Shown one piece after another: positions 1 to 11,057 of a stretch of DNA of 64,000 bases. The DNA comes from Pseudocercospora fijiensis CIRAD86. Lineage: Eukaryota > Ascomycota > Dothideomycetes > Mycosphaerellales > Mycosphaerellaceae. Location of the stretch: positions 2,014,076 through 2,078,075 of the forward strand of contig NW_006921534.1 in assembly GCF_000340215.1 (NCBI RefSeq), read 5' to 3'. A program made the translations under genes and the position numbers. A model generated the notes under the pieces. The model was not told where the DNA came from and did not search any database. It saw only the letters and a list, made by a program, of their open reading frames with translations. Position 1 is the stretch's first letter. Each line of letters opens with the position of its first letter.

Positions 1-1
1 A

Positions 2-820
2 TCGGTCGAAGATGTCAAGGGCAGCGTAATGGAGGCAGTAGGAGATCATATGAGCAAAGTCGAAGGCGGAAAACTCATGCTCAGCGCAAGCAATATCCCT
101 CCACCAGAAATCGCAGGCGATCACATTGGCCCATATGGAAAAGACCGACCGACAACAGTCCTACTCATGCCTTCGTTCACATACATCGAAAACGTAACAC
201 CGAAACACGTTCCCCAGCTGATCGAGAGCGTCATAAACACCGCACCGACCAACACAACACGACTAGATTCTCCAAAATTACAGTCGAACGGTACAAACTC
301 AAACGGCGATGTCCCACATACTCCCATGCCACCACCTCCCAAAAACCTCCCAGCAGGCCTAACCATCCGCGCCTGTCCCCACAAATACATCATCCTCCTC
401 TGCTCCCAAGCCACCCGCGACGCCCGCTGCGGCCAATCCGCACCTCTACTCCGCAAAGAACTCGAACGCCATCTCCGCCCTCTCGGCCTCTTCCGGGACC
501 TCCACGACGAAAGACCCGGAGGCGTAGGCATCTACTTCATCTCGCATGTCGGCGGACACAAGTACAGTGCCAATATGATGGTATACCGGAGAGCGGAGGT
601 GAGGAGGACGGTTCAAGAACAGATGGAGAATGGCGAGCCCAATGGAGAGAAGAGTAATTTTGAGCAGGGGGAGGCCGCTCAGTGTTTTTGGCTCGCGAGG
701 ATCAGGCCGGAGGATTGTGAGAATGTTGTGAGGTTTACGGTTTTGCAAGGGAAAGTTGTGAAGCCGGAGAGGCAGTTGAGGGGAGGCTTTGATCGGGAGA
801 AGGGGGTTGTGAGTTGGTGA
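2..820 (+). CDS. Apd1/Aim32-like sucrase/ferredoxin-domain [2Fe-2S] protein, 5' partial
   Basis: The frame is open from base 2, so the true start lies outside the window; the first ATG inside is at 29. The C-terminal half is a thioredoxin-like ferredoxin domain of the Suc/Fer family (Apd1, Aim32). It has a C-x8-C motif (CSQATRDARC) followed by HVGGH, an H-x3-H motif. In Apd1/Aim32 these two Cys and two His bind a non-Rieske [2Fe-2S] cluster. The Asn/Pro-rich stretch before the domain (roughly codons 60-115) is low complexity. The protein ends in V-S-W, close to the C-terminal tripeptide used by cytosolic Fe-S assembly clients. Apd1 is cytosolic and linked to actin patches and redox-drug sensitivity; Aim32 is mitochondrial. 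Which paralogue this is cannot be decided without the missing N-terminus. Confidence 0.85.
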   Translation, partial: SVEDVKGSVMEAVGDHMSKVEGGKLMLSASNIPPPEIAGDHIGPYGKDRPTTVLLMPSFTYIENVTPKHVPQLIESVINTAPTNTTRLDSPKLQSNGTNSNGDVPHTPMPPPPKNLPAGLTIRACPHKYIILLCSQATRDARCGQSAPLLRKELERHLRPLGLFRDLHDERPGGVGIYFISHVGGHKYSANMMVYRRAEVRRTVQEQMENGEPNGEKSNFEQGEAAQCFWLARIRPEDCENVVRFTVLQGKVVKPERQLRGGFDREKGVVSW

Positions 821-2042
821 GCATTATCTCTATCGTTGATAAAGGGGGAGTAGTGGTGAAGAAGTGGCGGCGTTATCGCTCCCTACCTTCCTGTCAGACG
901 AGGCAGAACCTAGCTCCATGTCATTCACAATCCAGCGCTGAAAGCTCACGGTACATTGTACTTGTCAAAACATATAGAGAAGAAAGCATGTCAAACTCTC
1001 TGACATTCTCCATACCAGAAGCGACGATAAACAAGGGTTCAACTCCCTTAACGAGCTACCGGTGCATGGGGGCGTATTTTCCTTCCTAGCTGAACTGCAG
1101 TATTGTATATATTGTACATAGCCGAACCAAAAACAATCTGATCGCTCTCTCGACATTCTCCATGCCTGCCTTCCACTCGGGACAGTGATCGGGTCAAATC
1201 TTTTCACCAACTCGCGGACGGTGGCAGACGTCATGTGTCAGCACCTTTTTCACCCTCCCTGTCAATCTATTTCTCACGTCACTCTCCGACCCTGGTCACC
1301 AAATGCCGACATACACACACACATTCCAAGCGTTGTGAGTTTGAGACAGGATGAAGTCATTGAGAGTTTTCGATTCAAGCTGAGAATCTGGGGGAGCGAC
1401 GAAGCGACGACATGAATCGAGCATCCCCAGGAAGGAGGCAAGGAAGCTAGAAATAGCATCATGGAGAACGAAATGTCAGGAAAACTTGCTGACGATGAAG
1501 GTGACAGTGCAAAGTCAATGGCCAAGGAACAATTTCTTAAGAAATGAGAAGAAGCGCGTTTTGATCAGTCAAGTAGCCCTGCTTTTCTTGGAAGCTCTTG
1601 CTATGCTAATTTAGGTAACTTTCGTCTCATCGAAGCTCAATCATCGATCGGTCTTTCAATCCATCGTATCAACACAAGCAGGCCTGATGCCCGCACAGTA
1701 ACAACTCCGCTCAAATGCATCATCAAACTGTGGTATAATGCTGTTGTTATTCCTCAATCAAAGCCAAAGCCAAAAAAAAAGAGACGGGTAGTTAAAAAAT
1801 TTGAGCCTGCCTGCCTCGCCACAAACTCTGGTGCCAGCCGAGCTCGTAGTCAGTCGCCTGCCAATGCCATCCATGCAAATCATCATTATGTCGTCGCCGC
1901 GTCCTGTTCTGAAGTATGCCTGATACCGTCATAACCAGCCCAAGGAAGTTTTGTTGTACTGCTGTCGATTAAGCGAGAGTGATGTCTCTATCCTTGTTCA
2001 TGAAAGGAAATTGAAAAGTGTCCAGTTGAAAGCAAAGAACTT
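821..2042. other. intergenic, no gene seen
   Basis: This lies between two convergent genes and should hold their 3' untranslated regions. Small open frames on both strands show no family resemblance. A short A-rich run lies near 1770-1800. Confidence 0.6.
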
Positions 2043-3155
2043 TTAGTAGCCGTTAACAGCGATGGTTGGTGGTGCTGGTCGGCTGAGAGTGGTGGGCAAG
2101 AAGCGGGAGAAGATGTTGGTTTTCTGCTTCTTGGCTGGTTGGAGGTCGGTCTGGTCAAGTGGCAGGCTGTGGGTCATGATTGGTGCAGGCTGCATTCGCT
2201 GGCTGCAGTATGTCGTAGGCTCTTCGGTGATGGGCACTGCATAAGATGAAATGATGCTGGATGGCGAGGATGATGAGGCATATGAGTCGGCTGAGGATTG
2301 TGAGGCTGAGGATCCGCTTCGGGTTGGTGGAGAAAGCGAGGGCGTTCTTGATACCGCTCTTGATGAGGAGTTCGATGAGGTTGAGTAGTACATGGGTTGC
2401 TGATATGTGTAGGCACCCATTGAGCGAGGTGAGTCGTAATATCTGGTTGCCTCCATTGCTGCCCGACGTTGTTGTTGGGCCGCGAAAGCCATCTGACGCT
2501 GCTCGAGAGCTGCCATTTCCTCCCGAATTCTCTGCTTCTCTGCCTGACGAAGCTGGAATGTTCGGACAGGAGCAAGGAAAGGCTCAAGATGAGTGTACAG
2601 ATCTTGTTCCGTCACTCTGAGCTCCCAGTCTAGGAGGCTAAGGAGCTGCTTCTCCATAAGGTTGACTTCGGTCAGGCTGAAGCCGAAGCTGTCAAAGCCA
2701 TGAACAGAAGTGTATCGTGCCCAGTGCTTGTTCTTTGGTGACGAATCGTTCAAGTTCTTTGCAGCAAGAATAAGCGATGCCAAGAAGATTCGATGAGCTG
2801 TACATCTCATGCCCTTGGCAACTGGAGGCAGACGTGATTGCAGCCTGCCAAGATAGACCAAAGACGTCATGAGAGTAGGCACCTGGACGTGTGATCTCTC
2901 GACCAGAGCGGTGATGAAAAGCTCCAATCGTGGTAGTTGCGGCTCAAAGTAGGCGCTACCAGACGACTGCGGTGGTGTGGTAGGTGGAGTTGGTGGAAGT
3001 GCCTTGCTAGTTGATGGTGCGGTTTGACCTTCACATCGAATCACTTGCGAAGCCTTGTGTGCGAGGTAGCTGATCATATCCTGTGACACTGGAAGGTGGA
3101 TGAAGTGCTCCAAAGCAGCAGCATTCTGGGCGGCGGTTGGTGGAGAGTAAGCCAT
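2043..3155 (-). CDS. Pcl/Pho80-family (PCL1/PclA/Pas1-like) cyclin, 370 aa
   Basis: A single uninterrupted exon encodes a cyclin box at about residues 70-200. The stretch around [20 protein letters not shown], followed by [19 protein letters not shown] and a [21 protein letters not shown] helix, is typical of Pcl1-class cyclins that activate the Pho85/PhoA kinase. The N-terminus ([11 protein letters not shown]) fits the usual start. The C-terminal third is Ser/Pro/Gln-rich and probably disordered, with a basic KKQK patch near the end. Family knowledge suggests a role in G1 progression, polarity or conidiation (as for A. nidulans PclA); the exact paralogue is inference. The start ATG at 3155 lies just before the recognisable domain and nothing upstream extends the frame. 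Confidence 0.85.
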   Translation of the reverse strand: MAYSPPTAAQNAAALEHFIHLPVSQDMISYLAHKASQVIRCEGQTAPSTSKALPPTPPTTPPQSSGSAYFEPQLPRLELFITALVERSHVQVPTLMTSLVYLGRLQSRLPPVAKGMRCTAHRIFLASLILAAKNLNDSSPKNKHWARYTSVHGFDSFGFSLTEVNLMEKQLLSLLDWELRVTEQDLYTHLEPFLAPVRTFQLRQAEKQRIREEMAALEQRQMAFAAQQQRRAAMEATRYYDSPRSMGAYTYQQPMYYSTSSNSSSRAVSRTPSLSPPTRSGSSASQSSADSYASSSSPSSIISSYAVPITEEPTTYCSQRMQPAPIMTHSLPLDQTDLQPAKKQKTNIFSRFLPTTLSRPAPPTIAVNGY

Positions 3156-4491
3156 GGTCGATGATATCGTTGGTCGTTAGACAAGATCCAAGTCGATGAG
3201 GTCGAAGGATTCAAGATGCAAGATTAAGTAGCGCGAAGATGGTCGTGATATCGTTCCTATTGATCGTCGTAACAATAGGTAGTCCTTCGCAAAGGGTCTT
3301 AGGTGACAGTGACCAACAATAGGCAACAGTTCACTCTGCAGTATTGTCCAAGAGGATAAATAGGACAATGGTGCACGACGGGAATTAGAAGACCAACGAA
3401 CTGCAGCCTGGCAGGTTTTCGGAAGATCAGGATTATTAGCTAGATTGCGGTTGATGCAGATGAGCCAGGATGCAGTTGAAAAGGCTTCTTCAAATGACGG
3501 TGTGAGCTCGTGGGCTTGCCGGGGTCCAGTCTTTGGGTTCGGGAGAAAAACCGGAAGGACAACGAAGCGTGCAAAGATTGACTGATTAACTCGGTGACTT
3601 TCCGGCCAGCGGACAAGTGCAACTAATGTATCGAGATCCGAATCGTCTGGCGGAGGGTGGTACGGGCGGGCTGGCTGGCTGATGGCTGTACCTGATGACG
3701 GGTGAGGTTATCTGCAGCGTGGCGTTTCCTGGGGGCCGGGGTAGCAAGAGAATGTGAGGTGAGTTTGTGTATTAGATATTCTATGCAGGCGAAGCGGCAG
3801 CGGATCGATGCACACAGATCGATGGGTTGACGATGATGAGGACGGGTGGGTGGGTGATAGTAGTGAAGCATGACTGAGGGATGGCAGGCTGGGATACTTA
3901 TTCTGCTTGATCTTCATGGGAGGCAAGGCGCCGCGCTGCAGGAGGTCGCTGGCTCGATGGCTTGAGTTTTTGGTATGTGCCCCACACGAGGTGTAGGTGA
4001 AAATGATTGGGCGGAGGATAGAGTCACTAATGCCGAGGCGCGTCGTCGCAGCAGGGTACCGAACGGGTGAGATGCTCTGACAGGCCAGCGCTTTTGTTTC
4101 ACTGGATTGCGTGCAGCGCGCCTGGCAAGCCACTCCGCCGACCGTTTCATCGCTGCTGGCCGTCTGAAGCCAACAGGCCTTGTAGACGCTGGACTTCTGC
4201 TGCGGCGGTGAATGATAGGCTGCGTGCTCCCATTATTATTCTGGTCGTCGCGCGTCGCCGTCCACGCATGCCTCTGCGTGTCTGCGAGGTCTGCAAGGAA
4301 GACGGCGCCTTGCCCTGACGTCGCATCTTGACAAAGAATCCGCTCCCAAGCTTGATGCCAGGAGGTGTGCGCAAACTTGCACCGGACTGCGACCGAGATC
4401 GACACGCATCCATTTCCAGCGTCTTGTGACACCAGTCCCCGAAGCATTTCAGGGTACTTCCACCACCGTGCGGACACGACAGATGGCTCGG

Positions 4492-4553
4492 CTTGCGGCT
4501 TGCGGCTTGCGGCTTGCGGCGCAGGCTGCTGGCTCTGGCTCTGGCTCTGGCAT
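4492..4553. repeat. adjacent simple repeats (CTTGCGG)n and (CTCTGG)n
   Basis: About four copies of the 7-mer GCTTGCG/CTTGCGG are followed after a short spacer by three copies of CTCTGG. Long open frames across them on both strands are a by-product of the repeat lacking stop codons. Confidence 0.8.
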
Positions 4554-4853
4554 CTGGTGGCTTCTGAGATGGCACGTATCACGGAGAGCCTGTTCTCCCT
4601 CCAGCACCTGCAGAGCGCGGCCTGGTGCGTAATGAGGGTAATGAAAGTCGTGCGTGGTCATACCCACCGCAATGAGGCTGGGGCAGGGCTAGGCTGGACA
4701 TGCCATGCCATGCCACGAATAATCTCCATCTCGCTGCGGCCCCGTCCAGTCTTGCGAGCGAGCGCGGTGATGTGGCAAACGCAAAAATGCTGCGTGTTGC
4801 CTTTATGGCCAGCCATCTCACTTCACCTGCTGTCCTGGACATGCAGCGACGGC

Positions 4854-4854
<1 letters not shown>

Positions 4855-4888
<34 letters not shown>
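4855..4888 (+). repeat. (GGGGTC)n G-tract repeat, possible G-quadruplex
   Basis: Five or more tandem copies of GGGGTC give at least five regularly spaced G4 runs with 2-nt loops on the plus strand, which fits the G-quadruplex consensus. It is unrelated to the TTAGGG telomere repeat. Confidence 0.8.
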
Positions 4889-6177
4889 CAATAATAGAGC
4901 ACCATGCATGTGTTTTGAGTCGTCGTCGTGCATGCAGTGAGTGGATGCCTGAGTGCTGAGTGTCGGCAAGCATGCAGCGACGCTATTCTACGCCTCCGCC
5001 TGCGCCACATGTCATGGCTGTGCCTTTGAGTTTGCTAGCAAGAAACCGTCGATTTGATTTTGCAGAAAGCCGGCCTGCCAGTCACAGGCTCACAGCTCCC
5101 ACACACAATCTTCTCCTGAGATGAAACATTCTCGCATGCGCCAACCTGCTCCCCGCTCGCCAGTATAATAACAGCACCACCTATGATATGGGCAGGCTCT
5201 CTCGGCTCAACCGCGCCATCGTAGAGCTCGGTCCCACGGTTCGCCGTCATCTTCAGCACCACTCCCGTCACCATTCGTTGACATCGACAGCGCTATGGAA
5301 ATTCGAACGCGCAAACATTTTGCATGTGTTCGAGAACAGACGTGTGCTCCGACAATGGTCCGCAGATTGCAAATAATGTCGAAAGCAGGCACGACAGGAG
5401 CGCCTCATTCATCAGTACCTTGTTGCACGTCTCCATCAGCAGGCGCTGCAGTGAAGCTGGGCTGGACAGGGCTTGAAGCCCCACAGGATCCTCGCCTCCC
5501 AAGAGCGAGGCTGCTATCTGTGGTAGCTTTCCGGCCAAACAATTCGAGGAGTGACGCCTCCGTCCCTGAGGTGCCTGGTGCCTCGCAAAGGAGACGGCCA
5601 CGTGAACCGAACTTGTCTCATGCTGGCTCCAATTTTCCCATCACTTCCTCTTTCTGCGACTCGCAGGAGCTCACGTCTCTCTTCATCCACCGGAAGAATC
5701 GCGAATCCGACTTCGAAAATACTTTCGCTTCTCGGCAAGGAGCAAGCGCTGCAGCCAGACCCACTTACCTCCGCTGTAGGCGCCGACAAGGGACCTGGCA
5801 AACAGTGAGATAACCGCTCGTACGACAGACATGTTGTAACACTTCATAAAGGCCTTGAGATCCTGTTCAAGGACCTCTCGTACCTATTCTAGACCTCCAT
5901 CAACCTCAGCAGCCGCCTTGCATGGGGCACCTGTGGAGGCTTTGTGGACATACAGTATCACTCGTCGTCTGAAACCCTTTCCGAGTGGAAATCATTTTGA
6001 AACAGTTGACCGTGAGCAGGTGTTACTCGGCTATCAGATGTATAGTAGTACGACATCTGCTCCACCATCGTGTCTCACGAGATAACGGGATCCGATTGTC
6101 CATCACCCTCCAGGGTATGCACTGACAAGCGCTTGCAAACATTGCAGTATACCCTCGAACATGCACAGAAGTCGCTG

Positions 6178-6290
6178 GACAACATTTCAAGTCACAATGA
6201 TCAGAAAGCACAAGGGTTTCCTCAGATTCCTAGCCTCGCGCCACCCAATGGATAACATTCGAAGTCGCAACGATCAGAAAGCACACGATC
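6178..6290 (+). repeat. imperfect direct repeat, about 38 bp, offset about 72 bp
   Basis: Two copies contain a near-identical core ending GATCAGAAAGCACA, at about 6178-6215 and 6250-6288. They differ at several positions, mostly transitions. Confidence 0.65.
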
Positions 6291-6741
6291 CTATCTCAGA
6301 ACGCGAAACCTCTCGCTGCAGATCAAACATTCCCAACATGAAGACCTCTAGTGGCTACTTCACGTCAGAATCGCAGTGCCCCCATACACGCTTCGAAAGG
6401 AAGGCAGACTTCCAACCCGATGAAATGACTTCAGCAGGTCATTGGAATGTCATCTGGATGGGAAGATCGGAAACACCACGAGGTGATTAGATCTAATGAT
6501 AGTTCCCTTCACAGCTGATTGACTTTACCTACTGACTTCAGATACTTGACTCAAAGCTATTCCTTGCCTGACGTGCACCTGAGTCGCCTGGAAGTAAAGA
6601 AATAGCCGAGCATCGCGAAGAATCGAACATCAGTCCTGGGATAAGTATCAATCTCTGAGAGAGGACCTCAATGATGACGATCAGCCCGTCGTACAAAACA
6701 GACTAGAAATCTCGTTCCTCCTCATTACAACGTCGGCTTCC

Positions 6742-9075
6742 CTACTTCAAAAACTCCGGCCCCTCTCTCTCCTCCGCAAGTATCTTCTCTTTCAACACCT
6801 CCCAATCCCTCGGCTTCTCTCCCACTTCCGCAAGTTGGTTCCAACACTTATAACTCCTATGCCTCTCCCCAAACGTCTCGCTCTCACCATACACGATCCC
6901 ATAGACCTGCTTCGCACAAGCCTTAAGCGCTCTACAGGCCCGCACCTGTCCTTGAAGGAATTTCAGCTCAGCCAAACCCATCAATGCCAAAATGCCCACA
7001 GATCTCGTTAGACTGTTTTCCGTGAGATGGAGCTGACAATATGCTGAGTTCGGGCCGAAGAGGAGTTTGATATTGAGGCCCATTTCGAGGGAGGAAGCGA
7101 AACATTCGTAGGCTTTGAGTTTTGAGGCGGAAGAGGTTGAGGACCATTGGGAAATATGGCCTAGGTGGACGTGCGCGAGTTGGTAGTAGGTATCTGCGAG
7201 GAGGAGGTGTGGGAGGTTGGTGTATGCTGGTGATGAGTAGCTCTGGGCCAGGTTCTTGGCGTGTTTCTCAAGGTTGGTGATGGCTGTGCCGGAAATTTTG
7301 CCATTGAGTTTCACGACGTTTGGAAACTTCTTGTTTAGAAGTTCGGAGATTTTGGTTCTGGCGGCCTTTCCTTCCGCCGTGATGGTTGCGTCCGCTTGAC
7401 AGATTCGGCAACCGCATTCGAAGCCGTATTGAGATCTGAGCGTGTTTCTGCGTTTTTCGGAGTCGTTGGAGCTGGGAATGTAAGCAAGCGTGAGCTCTTC
7501 TCCCATGGTAATGACTCGATTCGCTCTGACGATGAACATGTCGCCAATCCAAGACCAGTTACAATTTGGTAGGCAGGAGTGATTGAACATGGCACCCGTA
7601 TACCAGAGACCAGCGTAAAAGTCCTTGGTGGAAGGAAGCGACTCATCTCGTGGATATTGATTTGCAAGGTCAGCAGTGTCGTGGTGCATAGACATGCTTC
7701 CAGGAAGAATTGTGTGACAGTTGTGCTTGATGATAGACAGTGCTCGATAAGTGTCGATAGCCTGCGGCCGCGGCAGATTTGACGGTGATGCATCGTATGG
7801 AAAGTCAACTCCGGCATATAGTGAGAACAGCTTGTTGCGCAAATCCTCAGACGAATTGATGAATAGGTCGACCAAAGCCTTGGCGCAGATGTCTTGTAGC
7901 AGTGATAAATGTCGTTGACTCGAAGCCTCTCCCGCTAAAATGTCCTGCAGACCGCGTGCGAAAGCAGAACTCTTATTTGAAGTACCGACAGCCATTGACT
8001 TCTCACATAATACCAGCTCGCCGGCCTCCATGTCCTTACTGGCGAATACACCACGCCCACCTAGTGAGCTCAGCTTGATCTCAAGAGACCCACTAAAATC
8101 GCTCATGTCCGCAGAGGTACCGTGAAGCCCTAGTTGGCGTATGTGCAAGCCAAAGTCGAATACACCCAGACTTTCTTGAGCTTTCACCTTGGCTTTCGAC
8201 ACCAAGTGTTGAAACGGTAAATTGTCTGGCTGAATCTGGACCAAGCGCTCCGCAAGCTCGAGAGCCTGAGATGGCAAGTCTCCAGCAAGAGCTTTGGCAT
8301 ATCCGAGTTTCAATGCTTGCTTGTGCGTAGGGTCGGTGGCAAGAATCGCGACGCAATCCGTAAGAGCCGCATCACGGCCGCCGGCACGATCATAGCAGAA
8401 GGCGCGTTTGATCAGGAGACCATTCTTTTCCTTGACCTGATAGAGACCACGTTGATATATATTCTCAAGATGGCAATCGTAGAGATTCAGAGCTTCGAGA
8501 AAGTTACCTTTGATCATTGCTAAATCGGCAAACTTGATAAAATCGGTATCCTCGGGCAGGAAGCGGGTCTCGAAGAGCCGCTCCGTTATTGAATCCCGTC
8601 GTGAGACGTAGAGGCAGTCGGTCGGGTGATGTAAGCATATTGATCGAGATTCCAAAGGATCGCGGCCAAAGTAAGGTTCTCGAATGGCGATTATGGTGCC
8701 TCTTGGTATCTGCTCAACTCCAAGAGGACGGAAAATGAGAGACCACACATGAACTTCTGCACCAGCGTGGTCTTCAGCAGCGAAGACTGTACCTAATTCT
8801 GTGTCTCGCTGAGAAAGAATACGCAGATAGATGACCTTTCCAGTGCTTCTGCGGCCTTTCTCCAACTGCGCAACCCCGATGTGTTCCAGAGAAACGGGAT
8901 CAATGGCAGATGGTGAATGATGACCATCAATATGAGGGATCTGGCTTCCAGCGCTCCTCGATGCTCTTTGCTGTCCAGTCAAGGCTCGAATGATATCTGC
9001 AGGATTGGAGTCGTTCATCCGAACTATATCAGCGCCCTTCATGAGATCCGCCAACTCATCCATTCGTCTATCCAT
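6742..9075 (-). CDS. SET-domain protein with TPR repeats (SMYD-like), 777 aa
   Basis: One long exon. The N-terminal third (about residues 1-170) is a fungal-specific extension. Residues about 175-300 form helical TPR-like repeats (DLAMIKGNFLEALNLYDCHL, then two repeats with Asp-Pro/Gln-Pro-Asp turns). The SET domain begins near residue 335 (GGRGVFASKDMEAGELVL), continues to NHSCLPNCNW and to EELTLAYIPSSNDSEKR. It closes with a post-SET Cys cluster (FECGCRIC), so the key SET motifs are intact. SET proteins of this layout are usually lysine methyltransferases; the substrate is unknown. It lies in the same direction as VPS60, 225 bp downstream of that gene's stop, with no sign of co-transcription beyond that. 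Confidence 0.85.
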   Translation of the reverse strand: MDRRMDELADLMKGADIVRMNDSNPADIIRALTGQQRASRSAGSQIPHIDGHHSPSAIDPVSLEHIGVAQLEKGRRSTGKVIYLRILSQRDTELGTVFAAEDHAGAEVHVWSLIFRPLGVEQIPRGTIIAIREPYFGRDPLESRSICLHHPTDCLYVSRRDSITERLFETRFLPEDTDFIKFADLAMIKGNFLEALNLYDCHLENIYQRGLYQVKEKNGLLIKRAFCYDRAGGRDAALTDCVAILATDPTHKQALKLGYAKALAGDLPSQALELAERLVQIQPDNLPFQHLVSKAKVKAQESLGVFDFGLHIRQLGLHGTSADMSDFSGSLEIKLSSLGGRGVFASKDMEAGELVLCEKSMAVGTSNKSSAFARGLQDILAGEASSQRHLSLLQDICAKALVDLFINSSEDLRNKLFSLYAGVDFPYDASPSNLPRPQAIDTYRALSIIKHNCHTILPGSMSMHHDTADLANQYPRDESLPSTKDFYAGLWYTGAMFNHSCLPNCNWSWIGDMFIVRANRVITMGEELTLAYIPSSNDSEKRRNTLRSQYGFECGCRICQADATITAEGKAARTKISELLNKKFPNVVKLNGKISGTAITNLEKHAKNLAQSYSSPAYTNLPHLLLADTYYQLAHVHLGHISQWSSTSSASKLKAYECFASSLEMGLNIKLLFGPNSAYCQLHLTENSLTRSVGILALMGLAELKFLQGQVRACRALKACAKQVYGIVYGESETFGERHRSYKCWNQLAEVGEKPRDWEVLKEKILAEEREGPEFLK

Positions 9076-9300
9076 GGCTAAAAACCGGGTTGCGAGGCGA
9101 TTTCAATGTTGAACATGCAGCGCGACAGATCGAGGAACAAGAGTCAGTTTAGCGGAAGAGGCGGAGCGCTCGGTTGCGCGCAGGAAGAGCAAACAGCCAC
9201 ACAAAGGTCGCACAATATGTCTGAGCACAAATGTGGGGCAGAGCGTGGTAGGTCGCATGCGCGGTGAATGGTTCCAGAATGGTGTTTCGTTAAGTCGTGA

Positions 9301-9991
9301 TCACGTGGCTGCCTGTTGCTGTTTGGTCTGCTCTGGTGCTTCATCGATAAATGCTGGAGGAGCGCTCTCGCTCAAAAAGCCTGGTATTTCGCTCTCGCCC
9401 AGACCCTCAGCCCCAAACTCCACTTCGTCGCCAAGCGCCTCAAGCTCAGCGTCCAGCTCGGCCTCATCTACATCCTCTGGGACATCGTAGCTCCTACTTA
9501 TGCTCTCTTGGATGTCGTTGCCCATGTCCATGAGGTCCGCCATCTCGTCCTGCATCTTCTCGATCTTGTCGATGTTGATCTTGCCATACTGCTTCTTCAG
9601 CTCCTTCTGTGTCGTCTTCATGGCGTCCACTGTTGCCATGGTATTCTTGAGATTGTCCTGCATCATGCCCGCTTGCTCCATATTCCAGCTCTGCTGCTGG
9701 AGCTGATCCTTCTGCGATTCGTACATTTTCCGCTGCTGAAGGACCTTGATTGCCTTCTGCTTGATTGCGTTCTTGCCTGGTCCATCTCGCATACGGCTTA
9801 ATCGTTGCTGGTAGGTCTGCAGTTCGGAATTGAGTTTGGCGAGCTTGACATCGATTGATTCGATTCTACCATCAACCTATCGAACGTGAGCAGGATCCTG
9901 GAGATAGTCGTCGTGGTCGTCTTACCTTTCCGATGGCGTCGTTCAGAGAAGGCTTCGGCGCATTGTTCTTTGCGCCGAAGAGTCGATTCAT
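9301..9991 (-). CDS. VPS60: Vps60/CHMP5-like ESCRT-III subunit, 213 aa, two exons
   Basis: Exon 1 is 9926-9991 (starts MNRLFGAKNNAPKPSLNDAI) and exon 2 is 9301-9876. The 49-bp intron 9877-9925 has GTAAG and ATAG ends, and the frame is kept in phase 0. The protein is a basic N-terminal helical hairpin (IESIDVKLAKLNSELQTYQQ) followed by the coiled coil typical of Snf7-family proteins. It ends in an acidic C-terminus (DEAELDAELEALGDEVEFGA) carrying the MIM-type region that contacts Vta1 in Vps60/CHMP5. Length matches the family (about 200-230 aa). Vps60 acts at endosomes with Vta1 to tune the Vps4 ATPase during multivesicular-body sorting. Confidence 0.93.
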
Positions 9992-10597
9992 GGCGAGTCG
10001 CTGTTATCTTGCGAGTATGAGATGACCTTTCTCCTCTCTTACGACTTGATATGCGCGCGAGATATGTTCAAGTGGACTCGAGGAATGTGTTTGTATGTGG
10101 TTCTTCTAGAAGGAAGAATAGTGAGGCCCAGAAGTGGGCCGGGGCGGGGCCAGTGAAACCTTGAAGTCAAAGCTGCATTCCACCACGACCTTCCCTTCCC
10201 TCGTTCCATCAGCAACATCACCCGCATCGCATTGTCTTGTGAAGTCAGCATTTGCGCACTTAGACGAGCGTCGTCTTGGACCAGCAGCTGAGGCTAACTT
10301 AGAGATTACGCGTACTAGATGGCGTGCACAGACTTGCTTTGGAGCTGGTCAATCTGCACACGAGAGACACAGCCCTTGCTCAGTGCCATCACGATGATTG
10401 AGGCTTCTCAAGGCTCAGACTGCATGCTATCATCAATCAGGCTGGCAGGAAGCGAAGCGAAGCGAAGGTGAGAGCATGATCTGATCAACGCCACGTTTGA
10501 ACTTTGCTGCAAGACTTCAGAAACCCGAAGCATGCTCTGCAAGGCTATACCAGCACAACCGCTGTTCTCAACATGACCTACTAGCTGAAGGCTTGCT
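9992..10597. other. intergenic, no gene seen
   Basis: Upstream region of VPS60 and downstream region of the next minus-strand gene. No convincing coding frame on either strand. Confidence 0.5.
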
Positions 10598-10951
10598 TTA
10601 CCACATCTCCTTCCCCTTGCTGCCATCCTCCACGCCTTTGGCAACGCTGGTGGCACCATCTTCAATACCGTTGGTCACACCCTGCAAACCATAACCCACT
10701 GCCTTCATGGGAGTTGTATTGTTGATGATGGCATCGCCAATGCCACGACCCAACGCTCCTACGACACCTCGAACTGCAATACAGTGCAATCGATCAGTAC
10801 CCGGGTCGCGAAGAGAAGAGAGGAAATTTTTAAGGTTCATCTCTATACCGGTAAAAGAATTCTGCGCCAGCCTAACGATACCGCAAGCGTCAGTACCTTA
10901 GTGTTTATTGAAGTTATGCAAGCCGGTCAGGGGAAGGACAAGACACGGTCT

Positions 10952-10991
<40 letters not shown>

Positions 10992-11057
10992 GGATACACA
11001 CACTGTGCCTGTCACCGTCGTTACAGCACCAGCAATGTCCTTGTCAATGTCCGGCAT
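10598..11057 (-). CDS. small Gly-rich hypothetical protein, about 77 aa, probably two exons
   Basis: Exon 2 (10598-10773) is preceded by TTGCAG and encodes a compact Gly/Asn-rich sequence (RGVVGALGRGIGDAI, then GLQGVTNGIEDGATSVAKG) of alternating small hydrophobic and Gly residues. A matching first exon at 11000-11057 begins MPDIDKDIAGAVTTVTGTV and joins in phase through a GTGTAT donor at 10999. The intron would be 226 bp, long for this genome, and contains a (CT)n microsatellite, so an extra tiny exon could be hidden in it. I do not recognise a named family. The repeated GxxxG-like pattern suggests an amphipathic or lipid-associating small protein, which is inference. Confidence 0.5.
10953..10987. 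repeat. (CT)n microsatellite
   Basis: About sixteen uninterrupted CT units; lies inside the proposed intron of the small Gly-rich gene. Confidence 0.95.

Larger units (their letters stand above)
3156..6741. other. 3.6 kb gene-poor region with minisatellites
   Basis: No frame here resembles a known family and none can be spliced convincingly. Minus-strand frames at about 5035-5274 and 5293-5601 look faintly protein-like but match nothing I recognise. The first several hundred bases should be the promoter and leader of the cyclin. The region also holds a 7-bp tandem repeat near 4492-4520, a G-rich 6-bp repeat near 4855-4888 and an imperfect direct repeat near 6178-6290. Confidence 0.5.

Noticed and set aside
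3914..4940. Several overlapping frames of 140-220 codons on both strands
   Set aside because: They run through short tandem repeats and give low-complexity products; frames are open on both strands at once with no family resemblance.
5295..5813. 172-codon plus-strand frame and overlapping minus-strand frames
   Set aside because: No recognisable motif and no consistent splice partners; kept only as a remark in the gene-poor region entry.
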